NCBI GenBank assembly: GCA_013298845.1
Contig: JAAFJN010000002.1
Location: 73,949 to 137,948 of the forward strand
Reading direction: 5' to 3'
Origin: Chitinophagales bacterium
GTDB lineage: Bacteria > Bacteroidota > Bacteroidia > Chitinophagales > Saprospiraceae
Length of the DNA: 64,000 bases
Positions 10,301 through 16,750 of the stretch are shown in pieces. Below the pieces are notes generated by a model that saw only the letters and a list, made by a program, of their open reading frames with translations, was not told the DNA's origin and ran no database searches. A program made the position numbers and the translations under genes. The first letter of the stretch is position 1. The number at the start of each line of letters is the position of its first letter.

Positions 10301-10472
10301 AGGCAATGTAGCCGAGGGGGTGCCCTACGTGCAGACCTGCGCCCGAAGGATACGGGAACATGTCGAGGATGTAGTATTTAGGTTTGGTGCTGCCGTTAGA
10401 GACTTCATACGTTTTGTTGTCTTTCCACCATTGCAGCCACTTCTTTTCGATAGATCGCGGTGTGTATTCCAT
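7347..10472 (-). CDS. leuS: Leucyl-tRNA synthetase with a large extra insertion
   Basis: A 1041-residue class I synthetase that charges tRNA-Leu. The open frame extends 73 codons upstream, but the ATG at 10472 gives the family start MEYTPRSIEKKWLQWW. The HIGH motif is HVGH at 48-51, and KMSKS is at about 815-819. The CP1 editing region and the Bacteroidota-type insert after the ALPISALVAHFEQKGN segment are present. Bacterial LeuRS is usually 860-960 residues. Here about 135 residues lie between NFVFRA and HVDVNIVEND, where Bacteroidota homologues, as I recall them, have about 25 (roughly residues 638-772, DNA 8156-8560). The insert has a PD-(D/E)XK/DUF559-like look; see the separate entry. 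Otherwise intact and presumably essential. Confidence 0.95.
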   Translation of the reverse strand: MEYTPRSIEKKWLQWWKDNKTYEVSNGSTKPKYYILDMFPYPSGAGLHVGHPLGYIASDIVARFKRLQGFNVLHPMGYDSFGLPAEQYAISTGVHPSDSTEKNINRYRQQLENLALSFDWSREVRTSDPAYYKWTQWIFMQLYNHYFDKKATKALPISALVAHFEQKGNAGVNAVCDEDTPDFTAAEWNDMSEEAQQITLLKYRLTFPEESYVNWCPGLGSVLSNDEIKDGVSERGGFPVERKRMKQWSMRITAYCDRLIEGLDTIDWPDSIKEQQRNWIGRSVGASVKFAVEGHPDLNIEVFTTRVDTIYGVSFMVLAPEHDMVADITTAKQKNEVDSYMRWAGSRSDVERMQEGKKVSGAFTGAYAINPFNDEKVPIYIADYVLAGYGTGAVMGVPSGDQRDWNFATHFKLPIIPILDAQKDVETAADATKEGRYINSGIINGMEYAAATQTLIDWLEARKLGAGKVQYKLRNAIFSRQRYWGEPVPVYWKGDIPYLIEEKDLPLVLPAVDKYLPTETGEPPLGRAENWRYTAPDGKQYEYELNTMPGWAGSSWYFYRYMDPQNANEFASREAIDYWKQVDFYIGGSEHAVGHLLYSRFWNHFMYDLGLVPEKEFAKKLVNQGMIQGRSNFVFRAKERFFEEYLWIKVLKPFLSDAEPMQIDEPGYEEEMHYDFAFATNDLVIEVTSFKQEEKIERIRQTAAADGKRLLILSTEALSDNINQPQVIAEQIRAALNSRETFIMDTATPRSATLYVSHNLVYKYSDDAFSSLHVDVNIVENDVLDLTQVTGINMFENASFKLDSEGKFTCSHEVEKMSKSKYNVVNPDDMIEKYGSDCYRMYEMFIGPIEVAKPWNTNGISGVSGFFRKFYDLFYNDNGWCVTDAEPTKEELRHLHTAIKKVSEDIERFSLNTCVSHFMILTNALRDLKCHKRAILEPAVVLLAPFAPHLAEELWHEFGHVTTVCDAQWPALNEQFLEKDSIVYPVQINGKHRGNIEVAVGTPNAEVEKMVLEQEFVQRNLNGAAIKKFIVVPGKIVNIVV
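8156..8560 (-). other. Extra domain inside leuS, restriction-endonuclease-like
   Basis: In-frame segment of LeuRS (about residues 638-772), between the conserved GRSNFVFRA and HVDVNIVEND. It reads FFEEYLWIKVLKPFL, then HYDFAFATNDLVIEVTSF, then RIRQTAAADGKRLLIL. The order helix with acidic residue, D-x(n)-E-V-T, and then a long helix followed by a beta-strand resembles DUF559/PD-(D/E)XK nuclease folds, although the usual catalytic Lys position is Thr. No stop or frame change disturbs it, so it is translated as part of the synthetase. This is an inference from pattern only. Confidence 0.5.
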
Positions 10473-10480
10473 AAGCGGCG

Positions 10481-10488
10481 CAAAAGTA
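10481..10488 (-). promoter_or_regulatory. Possible leuS -7 element
   Basis: TACTTTTG on the minus strand matches TAnnTTTG. It lies only nine bases before the leuS ATG, which would give a very short leader. No clear -33 TTG was seen. Confidence 0.35.
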
Positions 10489-10546
10489 GTAAAAACAGTG
10501 CGTTTTTTTACACTTTGTTTGTGTTTTTTGAAAAAGTAGGCGGGTT

Positions 10547-10600
10547 GCGGCACAGCCGCCGGGATTGTTGCACACGAAATGCAATTTCGCGCGAGCGGCG
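10547..10600 (+). repeat. REP-like palindrome A1, upstream of the RAYT gene
   Basis: A 54-base element carrying GCGGCACAGCCGCC, then GATTGTTGCACA, then the palindrome CGAAATGCAATTTCG and a CGCGAGCGG tail. The same block recurs at 11349-11403 (inverted), 11458-11510 (direct) and 41174-41223 (degenerate). Short palindromes flanking a RAYT gene are the hallmark of REP elements and REPtrons. Confidence 0.8.
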
Positions 10601-10634
10601 TTGGAAAAAAATATATAGTTTTTGGCATTTGAGG

Positions 10635-10666
10635 TTGTTTTTTTGAATGTAACACTGCTATATTTG
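10635..10666 (+). promoter_or_regulatory. Promoter of the RAYT gene
   Basis: TTG at 10635-10637 and TATATTTG at 10659-10666 are separated by 21 bases, a full match to the Bacteroidota housekeeping promoter TTG-N19-21-TAnnTTTG. Transcription would begin near 10672, leaving about 35 bases before the ATG at 10707. Confidence 0.6.
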
Positions 10667-10706
10667 TGCAATCATTTATCCTATCATCCACCTATCGTTA
10701 TTTTTT

Positions 10707-11327
10707 ATGAGTGTCCGTTACAAAATTAGAGACCAACATGGTCTTTATTTCATGACCTGTACCATCTGCGGATGGGTAGATTTGTTTACCAGAAAAATTT
10801 ATCGGGATTTAGTCATTGACAGTTGGCGATATTGTCAAAAAAACAAGGGGCTGCAAATACATGCCTACGTTTTTATGTCTAATCATCTGCATTTAATTGC
10901 CAGTTGTAAAAAGCCAGATCGCCTGGAATCTGTTATGCGTGACTGGAAAAGACATTGCGCAAAATCGTTTAAAAACTACCTGAATGACCAAGAAAAAGTA
11001 GAAAGCCGAAGATCATGGCTGTTGCACTTGTTTCGATATTTTGCTAAAGACCGCAGACACGTTCAGGAAAATCAATTTTGGGAACATGATAACCATCCTA
11101 TCGTATTATACTCCCCTGAAGTAATAGAACAAAAACTTTTTTATATCCACCGGAATCCGGTTGTGGCAGGATGGGTTGCACAAGCCGACCACTGGTTGTA
11201 CAGTAGTGCACCCGATTACGCGGGAACCCGAACAACTCCCTTGCTTGATATTATTCCGGTATGGCAGTGGTTTTACGAAGAAGGTCTGGGATTTAATTCT
11301 ATGCCGGATGTATTTACCTATACCTAA
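10707..11327 (+). CDS. REP-associated tyrosine transposase (RAYT, Y1_Tnp family)
   Basis: A 206-residue single-domain HUH endonuclease of the IS200/IS605-like Y1 transposase superfamily. The HUH motif is His60 and His62 in MSNHLHLIAS. The conserved C-terminal half is typical of RAYTs, with NQFWEHDNHPI and then FYIHRNPVVAGWV. Tyr residues in the LFRYFAKDRR helix are candidates for the nucleophile. It stands alone and is flanked by REP-like palindromes (one upstream, one inverted and one direct downstream), as expected for domesticated RAYTs that act on REP hairpins. It has its own good promoter. The frame is intact, so the enzyme may be active. Confidence 0.93.
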   Translation: MSVRYKIRDQHGLYFMTCTICGWVDLFTRKIYRDLVIDSWRYCQKNKGLQIHAYVFMSNHLHLIASCKKPDRLESVMRDWKRHCAKSFKNYLNDQEKVESRRSWLLHLFRYFAKDRRHVQENQFWEHDNHPIVLYSPEVIEQKLFYIHRNPVVAGWVAQADHWLYSSAPDYAGTRTTPLLDIIPVWQWFYEEGLGFNSMPDVFTYT

Positions 11328-11348
11328 ACTATCGAACACCCATCCACA

Positions 11349-11403
11349 CGCTCGCTCGCGCGAAATTGAATTTCGTGTGTAACAATTGGTGCGGCTGTGC
11401 CGC
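11349..11403 (-). repeat. REP-like palindrome A2, inverted, downstream of the RAYT gene
   Basis: Reverse-complement copy of the A1 element. The minus strand reads GCGGCACAGCCGCACC, then TTGTTACACACG, then AAATTCAATTTCGCGCGAG. It starts 22 bases after the RAYT stop. Confidence 0.8.
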
Positions 11404-11457
11404 AAGCGTAGCCGACGTTATTTTTGATTTTAACGGTTGGCTCGTGAAATATGGGTT

Positions 11458-11510
11458 GGCGGCACAGCCGCCGGGATTGTTGCACACGAAATGTAATTTC
11501 GCGCGAGCGG
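11458..11510 (+). repeat. REP-like palindrome A3, direct
   Basis: Near-identical to A1: GGCGGCACAGCCGCCGGGAT, then TGTTGCACACG and AAATGTAATTTCGCGCGAGC. With the inverted copy at 11349 it forms an inverted pair downstream of the transposase, like the paired BIME organisation of enterobacterial REPs. Confidence 0.8.
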
Positions 11511-11563
11511 AGCGGTGTTTTTGAAAAATTGGAGGGGGGCGAGGCGGAGGACGGGGACATGCC

Positions 11564-11977
11564 CTAAGGCTTTTCTATCCCTATTATTGGAAATAAAAAC
11601 TCATAAATTAGGTTCTGTACGGTAATGTCACGCCCACCTTTTCCGACACCTATATTAATGGCCGCACTTGCCAGATTCGGGTATTCTTTGTATGCATTAT
11701 TAACGAGCCTAAGTAGTGAATGAAAATTATCGCCTTCATGCAATTCTACATCTACCAATTCTAAACTTTCACCACGATAACCAGTATCAAATCTGAAAAC
11801 AAAAATATATCTTTCATTTTTTTTGTTTCTTATAAAGGTCACACCTCTTAAATCAATGCCATATAAATGAAAATTGCACTCAATAAGAAAATCGTAATAA
11901 TTTTTAATTGAATATAAAAAATATGACTCAAAAATTTTAAAATTAGAATGATAAGTTGTTGTTTCAAAATTTTTCAT
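11564..11977 (-). CDS. Small orphan protein, possible immunity protein
   Basis: A 137-residue cytoplasmic-looking protein with no recognised domain. An upstream in-frame ATG at 12010 is possible, but MKNFETTTYHS at 11977 is the better start. It is acidic and AT-rich compared with flanking genes, and has a two-part look: an aromatic N-terminal half (ESYFLYSIKNYYDFLIE) and a GVGKGGRDITVQNLIYEFL tail. Its start overlaps by 14 bases the end of an ORF fragment reading GLMKKYGYQYNPNTNTYEKF, the arrangement seen when an immunity gene follows a polymorphic-toxin C-terminus. The immunity role is inferred from context only. Confidence 0.5.
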   Translation of the reverse strand: MKNFETTTYHSNFKIFESYFLYSIKNYYDFLIECNFHLYGIDLRGVTFIRNKKNERYIFVFRFDTGYRGESLELVDVELHEGDNFHSLLRLVNNAYKEYPNLASAAINIGVGKGGRDITVQNLIYEFLFPIIGIEKP

Positions 11978-12129
11978 AAGTATTAGTGTTTGGGTTATAT
12001 TGATAACCATATTTTTTCATTAAACCAATTTGAGGGTCTTTTATTCTTTGTAGAGCACCCATCGGTAAAAATTGGACCATTATTGCTTTTTCCGACCTTA
12101 ATTCGATTCTTTTTACCCAAAACTCCGCT
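11964..12129 (-). pseudogene. C-terminal fragment of a lost gene, possible toxin tip
   Basis: The minus strand ends in an open frame of protein-like sequence (QFLPMGALQRIKDPQIG, then LMKKYGYQYNPNTNTYEKF) that terminates at 11964-11966, inside the start of the 11564-11977 gene. No credible start exists. The first bases (12132-12163) are a dispersed repeat also found at 63001-63033. I interpret it as the severed 3' end of a larger secreted protein, such as an Rhs-type toxin. It could be another kind of gene remnant. Confidence 0.4.
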
Positions 12130-12131
12130 CC

Positions 12132-12163
12132 CCATAGATTCCTTCTGAAGGACAAAGCCACAT
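12132..12163. repeat. Dispersed repeat C, copy 1
   Basis: ATAGATTCCTTCTGAAGGAC followed by AAAGCCACATAACAGCAGCA. A near-identical copy is at 63001-63033. Inverted diverged copies occur at about 62214-62240 and 62518-62545 (GGCTTTGTCATCCAGAAGGG). Confidence 0.65.
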
Positions 12164-12207
12164 AACAGCAGCAGTGTACATGCAGTAAGCCAGGTCACTT
12201 TTTCGTC

Positions 12208-12258
12208 TATGACTTCCGTCTGAAGTCTTCTGTCTAAAGTCTTACGTCTTAGGTCTCA
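12208..12258. repeat. Heptanucleotide tandem repeat, (GTCTNNN) family
   Basis: A run of seven-base units with constant GTCT: GTCTGAA, GTCTTCT, GTCTAAA, GTCTTAC, GTCTTAG, GTCTCAA. The same family occurs at 34216-34265, 47700-47727 (inverted), 62320-62352 and 62622-62653. It ends just downstream of the aldehyde dehydrogenase stop codon. Confidence 0.7.
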
Positions 12259-12265
12259 AAAAAAC

Positions 12266-13705
12266 CTACAACCGGAACGTCACATTTTTCGTTTCGGTAA
12301 AAAAGCGCAGGGCATCCCAGCCGCCCTCGCGACCGATACCGGAATCTTTTACCCCGCCAAACGGGGTGCGTAAATCGCGCAACATCCAAGTGTTGATCCA
12401 TACAATACCGGCCTGAAGTTCGACCGATAACCGTTGAGTACGGCGCAAATTATTGGTCCACACCGTTGCGCTGAGGCCGTAATTGGTGCTATTGGCCAAC
12501 GAAATGGCTTCATCATCGGTAGAAAACGGAGCTATGGTGACCACCGGGCCAAAAATTTCTTCCTGGTTGGTACGGCATTGGGCCGGAAGCCCTTCAATAA
12601 TTGTTGGGGCAATGTAGTACCCATTTGCACCTTCACCTGGTACCGAAACGGGGTGACCGCCGCAAAGCACTACCCCACCCTCTTCGCGGGCCAGTTCGAT
12701 ACAACCCATGACTTTATCAAAATGCGTTTTACTCACCACGGCCCCCAAATCGCTGTCGGGATTCGTCGGAAAACCCACTTTTAGTGCTCTTACGCGCTCA
12801 ACAAAATCTTTTTTAAATTGCTCATACAGGGAGGCTTCCACGTAAATGCGCGAGCCACAGAGGCAAATTTGCCCCTGATTGTTAAAGGAAGAACGAACAG
12901 TAGTCGCCAACATTTCGTCGTAATCGCAGTCGGCAAAAATGAGATTGGGGTTTTTTCCGCCCAATTCGAGGGAGATTTTTTTAAAAACGGGCGCGGCCTT
13001 CCGGGCAATTTCGGCCCCGGCGCGGGTACTTCCCGTGAAAGAAATGGCCTTAATGGCCGGGTGCTGCACAATGGCCGCTCCGGCTTCGGGGCCTTGACCG
13101 TGTACAATATTCAGTACCCCCGGTGGCAGTCCGGCGGCAGTGCAAATTTCACCGAGTAAAAAAGCCGTTAAAGGCGTTACTTCGGAGGGTTTTGCCACCA
13201 CGCAGTTGCCCGCGGCGAGTGCCGGTGCAATTTTCCAGGTAAACAGGTACAAAGGTAAATTCCACGGTGAAATACAGCCCACTACGCCCAACGGCTGGCG
13301 CAAAGTAACGCTCAGCGATTGGCCCGGGACAAAGTGGCTTTCGCTGGCAAAATGCAGCAAAGCCGTGGCAAAAAACTTAAAATTTAGCGCCGAACGCGGA
13401 ATATCTACCGTGGTGGCCGTGCGAACGGTTTTGCCCGAATCGGCACTTTCCGCCGCCGCAAGGGCATCCAAACGGGCCAAAATACCGTCGGAAATGGCTT
13501 TTAAAATATCGTGGCGCTGCTCGGGGTGCATAACGGACCACGCCGGGAATGCCGCCTGAGCAGCACGCACAGCAAGTTCAACGTCCTCTTTTCCCGAATC
13601 CGGGATCAGGCCGGAAATTTGGCCGGTGGCCGGATTGACATTATTCAAATACCGGCCACCGACGGGTGGCACCAATTGGCCGTTTATGTAATTATTTATC
13701 GTCAC
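12266..13705 (-). CDS. Aldehyde dehydrogenase, 2-hydroxymuconate/aminomuconate semialdehyde type
   Basis: A 479-residue NAD-dependent aldehyde dehydrogenase. I chose the GTG at 13705 because it places INNYINGQ at the N-terminus as in homologues; it overlaps the end of serA by 14 bases, implying translational coupling. Catalytic residues are visible: Asn149 (PWN), Glu247 (SLELGGKNP) and Cys281 (NNQGQICLCGSR). NAD-binding FTGSTRAG is at 223-230. The tail MLRDLRTPFGGVKDSGIGREGG and the QRLSVELQAGIVWINTW segment fit the 2-hydroxymuconic semialdehyde/ALDH8A1 group. With the dioxygenase at 6757-7266 this suggests a kynurenine-degradation step, but substrate choice is an inference. Confidence 0.88.
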   Translation of the reverse strand: MTINNYINGQLVPPVGGRYLNNVNPATGQISGLIPDSGKEDVELAVRAAQAAFPAWSVMHPEQRHDILKAISDGILARLDALAAAESADSGKTVRTATTVDIPRSALNFKFFATALLHFASESHFVPGQSLSVTLRQPLGVVGCISPWNLPLYLFTWKIAPALAAGNCVVAKPSEVTPLTAFLLGEICTAAGLPPGVLNIVHGQGPEAGAAIVQHPAIKAISFTGSTRAGAEIARKAAPVFKKISLELGGKNPNLIFADCDYDEMLATTVRSSFNNQGQICLCGSRIYVEASLYEQFKKDFVERVRALKVGFPTNPDSDLGAVVSKTHFDKVMGCIELAREEGGVVLCGGHPVSVPGEGANGYYIAPTIIEGLPAQCRTNQEEIFGPVVTIAPFSTDDEAISLANSTNYGLSATVWTNNLRRTQRLSVELQAGIVWINTWMLRDLRTPFGGVKDSGIGREGGWDALRFFTETKNVTFRL

Positions 13706-14645
13706 CAAAGAATGCGATGATTTTGTCGGCGAGTTCCATACCAATGTACGATTGGGCCTCTACCGTGCTCGCCCCAATGTGCGGCGTTACAGAAATCTTC
13801 GGGTGTTTGAGCAATGCCTCGCGCGGCGTTGGCTCATTTTCAAATACATCCAACGCGACACCGCCCAATTTGCCGGAGTCCAAACCCGCCAACAACACTT
13901 CTTCGTCAATGACCCCGCCGCGTGCGGAGTTCACAAGCACCACTCCTTTTTTCATCATCTCCAACTCGGCCGCACCCACAACGGGTTTGTTGCCACCGGG
14001 CAGGTGAAACGTGATAAAATCGGCTTCGCGGAACACTTTTTCGATGGGTTCGGTGCGCACTTTTACGTTGAGCGACAAATCTTCGTACATGCTAATCCGA
14101 ATGGCAATATCCGCGTCGGTTACAAAGGGGTCGTGGGCGATAATATTCATCCCGATGCCCAAACCAATACGCGCTACTTCCTGGCCAATCCGGCCAAAAC
14201 CCACAATACCGAGGGTTTTTCCGCGCAATTGGGTACCGGCTTCGTAATTTTTTTTGAGTTTTTTGAAATCACCACCGGCCATTTCGCGGTTGCTAAGGTG
14301 CAACATACGGGCCAAAGAGAAAATATGACCAATGGCCAATTCCGCCACGGCACGGCTCGAAGCCATTGGGGTATTATAGACCTGAATACCCCGGCTGCGC
14401 GCGTATTCGAGGTCAATATTATCCATACCGACACCGCCACGGGCAATCACTTTCAGTTTGGTACCGGCATCAATAATTTCGCGGGTAACTTTGGTGGCAC
14501 TGCGGACGATTAACACATCGTAATCACCAATTTTGGCGGCCAATTGTTCTTGTGGTATTTTATTTTCATCTACCAGGTAATTGGCTTCTTCTAAAAGCAG
14601 GCGGCCGTCCGGATGGATACCGTCATTGGCAAGAATTTTTATCAT
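13692..14645 (-). CDS. serA: D-3-phosphoglycerate dehydrogenase
   Basis: A 317-residue D-2-hydroxyacid dehydrogenase, expected to oxidise 3-phosphoglycerate in serine synthesis. The Rossmann motif is GIVGFGRIGQEVA (about residues 147-159). The catalytic Arg/Glu/His set is in VNSARGGVIDE, DVFENEP and TPHIGASTVEAQ. The N-terminal ARGGVGMDNID is typical of SerA. There is no C-terminal ACT domain, which is usual for the short Bacteroidota enzyme. A good -7 element (TACCTTTG) lies 39 bases upstream. The usual serC partner is absent here. The aldehyde dehydrogenase start overlaps its 3' end. Confidence 0.88.
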   Translation of the reverse strand: MIKILANDGIHPDGRLLLEEANYLVDENKIPQEQLAAKIGDYDVLIVRSATKVTREIIDAGTKLKVIARGGVGMDNIDLEYARSRGIQVYNTPMASSRAVAELAIGHIFSLARMLHLSNREMAGGDFKKLKKNYEAGTQLRGKTLGIVGFGRIGQEVARIGLGIGMNIIAHDPFVTDADIAIRISMYEDLSLNVKVRTEPIEKVFREADFITFHLPGGNKPVVGAAELEMMKKGVVLVNSARGGVIDEEVLLAGLDSGKLGGVALDVFENEPTPREALLKHPKISVTPHIGASTVEAQSYIGMELADKIIAFFGDDK

Positions 14646-14683
14646 AATGTTTGTACTTAAATGGCGTAACGCCTATTCGATGG

Positions 14684-14691
14684 CAAAGGTA
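14684..14691 (-). promoter_or_regulatory. serA -7 element
   Basis: TACCTTTG on the minus strand, an exact TAnnTTTG match, about 39 bases upstream of the serA ATG. It would start a transcript covering serA and probably the overlapping aldehyde dehydrogenase gene. Confidence 0.5.
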
Positions 14692-14718
14692 AAAATAAAG
14701 TATTTTAAAGGCCGTTGT

Positions 14719-15624
14719 TTATTGCCAAATTTGCAAAAGCGCGTCCTCTACGTCGGGAAATTGAAATTGAAAACCCGCTTTTGTCAATTTTTCGGCACTA
14801 ACCAGGTTACTATTGAGCACAACTGCCGACATTTCGCCCAGTACCAGCCGAAGCGCAAAGGCGGGCGCGGGCACCAGCAAAGCCCCTTTGCCCATTGCTT
14901 TTGCAGTGGCTTTGGTCAAATCGTAGTTGCGGACCGGATGGGGCGAAACCCCGTTGTAGACTCCTTCTGCCTGGTCGTTTTCGACGGCCCACAAAAACAC
15001 CCGACAAATATCGTCGAGGTGAATCCAGGGCATCCAGGCTTGTCCGTCGTCGAAGTAGGCCCCTACCCCAAAAGATACGGGCCGGGCAATTTCTTTTAGC
15101 GCCCCGCCTTCTTTGGCCAACACCACCCCGATGCGAATTTTTACCGTCCGAAGCCCGATATTTGAAATGGTATCGGCGGCTTTTTCCCATTGGTCGCAAC
15201 ATTCGACCATAAAACTGCGCGGTGGCGGGGCCACGGGGGTCGCTTCGGTTTGCAGGGTTTCGCCGGAATCGCCGTAAATCCCCACTGCCGATGCCGTTAC
15301 AAACACCGATGGCCGTTCGGGCAACGTTTTGAGAGCAGTACGCAGGGTTTCGATACTTTTCACCCGGCTATCAATCAGGTCTTTTTTACGGGCGTTGGTC
15401 CAGCGACGGTCGGCAATACCGGAACCGGCGAGGTTAATAATGGCATCGGCACCGTCAAAAACGGCGGTGTCAATGGTACCGGCGTAAGGGTCCCACTGGT
15501 ATTGACCTTCGCGCCGGGGTGTCCGCGTCAGGATGCGCACTTGGTGACTTTTTTCTTCTAATAAAGCCGTTAAGCGGGTACCAATGAGGCCGGTTCCACC
15601 GGCGAGAATTATTGTTTTTGACAT
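14719..15624 (-). CDS. TIGR01777-family NAD(P)-dependent epimerase/oxidoreductase
   Basis: A 301-residue extended short-chain dehydrogenase (YfcH/SDR39U1 family). The ATG at 15624 gives MSKTIILAGGTGLIGTRL, with the NAD(P)-binding GGTGLIG motif at 9-15. Family motifs follow: DAIINLAGSGIADRRW, VFVTASAVGIYGDSG (Ser and Tyr of the active site region), WMPWIHLDDICR, and the C-terminal DUF1731-like tail (LVSAEKLTKAGFQFQFPDVEDAL). Substrates of this family are unknown; members are sometimes tied to cell division or envelope stress. It reads in the same direction as the hydrolase/glycosyltransferase pair, but 145 bases separate them. Confidence 0.88.
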   Translation of the reverse strand: MSKTIILAGGTGLIGTRLTALLEEKSHQVRILTRTPRREGQYQWDPYAGTIDTAVFDGADAIINLAGSGIADRRWTNARKKDLIDSRVKSIETLRTALKTLPERPSVFVTASAVGIYGDSGETLQTEATPVAPPPRSFMVECCDQWEKAADTISNIGLRTVKIRIGVVLAKEGGALKEIARPVSFGVGAYFDDGQAWMPWIHLDDICRVFLWAVENDQAEGVYNGVSPHPVRNYDLTKATAKAMGKGALLVPAPAFALRLVLGEMSAVVLNSNLVSAEKLTKAGFQFQFPDVEDALLQIWQ

Positions 15625-15629
15625 AAAAA

Positions 15630-15682
15630 AGGATAAAACCAACCCGTTTTACGCCAATTGCAGCAACGGTGTTTTTATCCTA
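15630..15682. other. Inverted repeat in the intergenic region
   Basis: AGGATAAAA and TTTTATCCT arms separated by about 33 bases lie between the end of the hydrolase gene and the epimerase start. It could be a weak terminator or an operator; no clear U-tract supports the first. Confidence 0.3.
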
Positions 15683-15769
15683 TGGAAACAAGGATTTTTA
15701 AAAACTGTTGTGAAACGTAGTTAGCGTGCGCGCAAAATCGGGGTCGGAAGGCGCAATATCGGGACCGCA

Positions 15770-16750
15770 CTAAAAACGATCTTCCATAAAAGCCTGCACG
15801 TTTCGCGCCGATTCGCCGCCGTTTTCTTCCTGCGGCCAATGCCCGGTATTTTGATAAATTTTGAGCAAAGCGCCTTTAATGCGCCGGTGAAAATCGTAGG
15901 CATGTTGCGGCGAAATCAGGGCATCTTCGGCGCCCCAAAGAATGAGGGTGGGCGTGGTGATGCGCTCCACAAAATCAACGGGCGGGCGGTTGTCGCGCAC
16001 CGAAAGCCGGTCGGTGTACGCCTTTCGGTTGCCGGGGCGCAGGGACAGTTCAAAATGCCGCTGAATCAGGGAATCCTGCACCAAACGGTCATCGGAAAAC
16101 ACACTTTCGAGGTATAACTCGAATACGTCGCGGGGCGTCACCACCCACATCACCCGGTTAACAATGGGGGTACGGGCCAATATGGTAAAAAAACTATTGC
16201 TTTCCTGGTTAAAACCGGGCGCATCCAGCAAAATGAGTTTTTGCAGGCGTTCGGGGTGTTCAGCGGCAAAAAACCAGGAAATTTGGGCACCCAAACCCAC
16301 GCCCGCCAACGTAAATTTTTTCAATTGCAGGCTATCGGTAAAATGCTCCAAAAAACTGGCGTACATAAACGCGCTGTAACTGCCGCGCGGATTGGGGCCG
16401 GTGAGGCCAAACCCGGGCAAATCAACGCTGATTACCCGGTGTTTATGCGATAATGTATCGGTCCATTGTTTCCAGGTGTGCAGCGAACTGCCTTCGTCGT
16501 GCAACAACAGAATGGGGGTGCCTTTTTCGGGGCCAACCGCCCGGTAGTGGATGGCCTGCCCGTCCACCATAATCCAATGGGAATGTTCATCGGTGTAGGT
16601 TTGTGAGAGTTCATTCACGGTAAGATCTTCGTGCCAATTGCAGTACACCCAGCCCAAAAGTAATAAAAACAACACCCAGCGAATGACCCGCGTGAGCGAC
16701 CATTTGCCCAAAAACCGGCTAAATTTGATGATTCGTCTTTTGGTATTCAT
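15770..16750 (-). CDS. Membrane-anchored alpha/beta hydrolase without the nucleophile serine
   Basis: A 326-residue alpha/beta-hydrolase-fold protein with an N-terminal transmembrane anchor (VLFLLLLGWVYC, residues about 26-37). The oxyanion-loop strand LLLHDEGSS is at 81-89, the acid candidate is in LILWGAEDALIS (about 271) and the catalytic His in NTGHWPQEE (about 300). At the nucleophile elbow, where G-x-S-x-G is expected, the protein has Gly150-Val-Gly152-Leu-Gly154, so the serine is replaced by glycine. It may be a pseudoenzyme or have another role. It overlaps the glycosyltransferase gene by four bases (ATGA), so the two are translationally coupled. Confidence 0.85.
   Translation of the reverse strand: MNTKRRIIKFSRFLGKWSLTRVIRWVLFLLLLGWVYCNWHEDLTVNELSQTYTDEHSHWIMVDGQAIHYRAVGPEKGTPILLLHDEGSSLHTWKQWTDTLSHKHRVISVDLPGFGLTGPNPRGSYSAFMYASFLEHFTDSLQLKKFTLAGVGLGAQISWFFAAEHPERLQKLILLDAPGFNQESNSFFTILARTPIVNRVMWVVTPRDVFELYLESVFSDDRLVQDSLIQRHFELSLRPGNRKAYTDRLSVRDNRPPVDFVERITTPTLILWGAEDALISPQHAYDFHRRIKGALLKIYQNTGHWPQEENGGESARNVQAFMEDRF

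Noticed and set aside
11995-12198. ORF with apparent signal peptide (MTWLTACTLLLLCGFVLQ)
   Set aside because: The hydrophobic stretch is encoded by dispersed repeat C, also present at 63001, and the downstream frame ends early. Not a credible gene.
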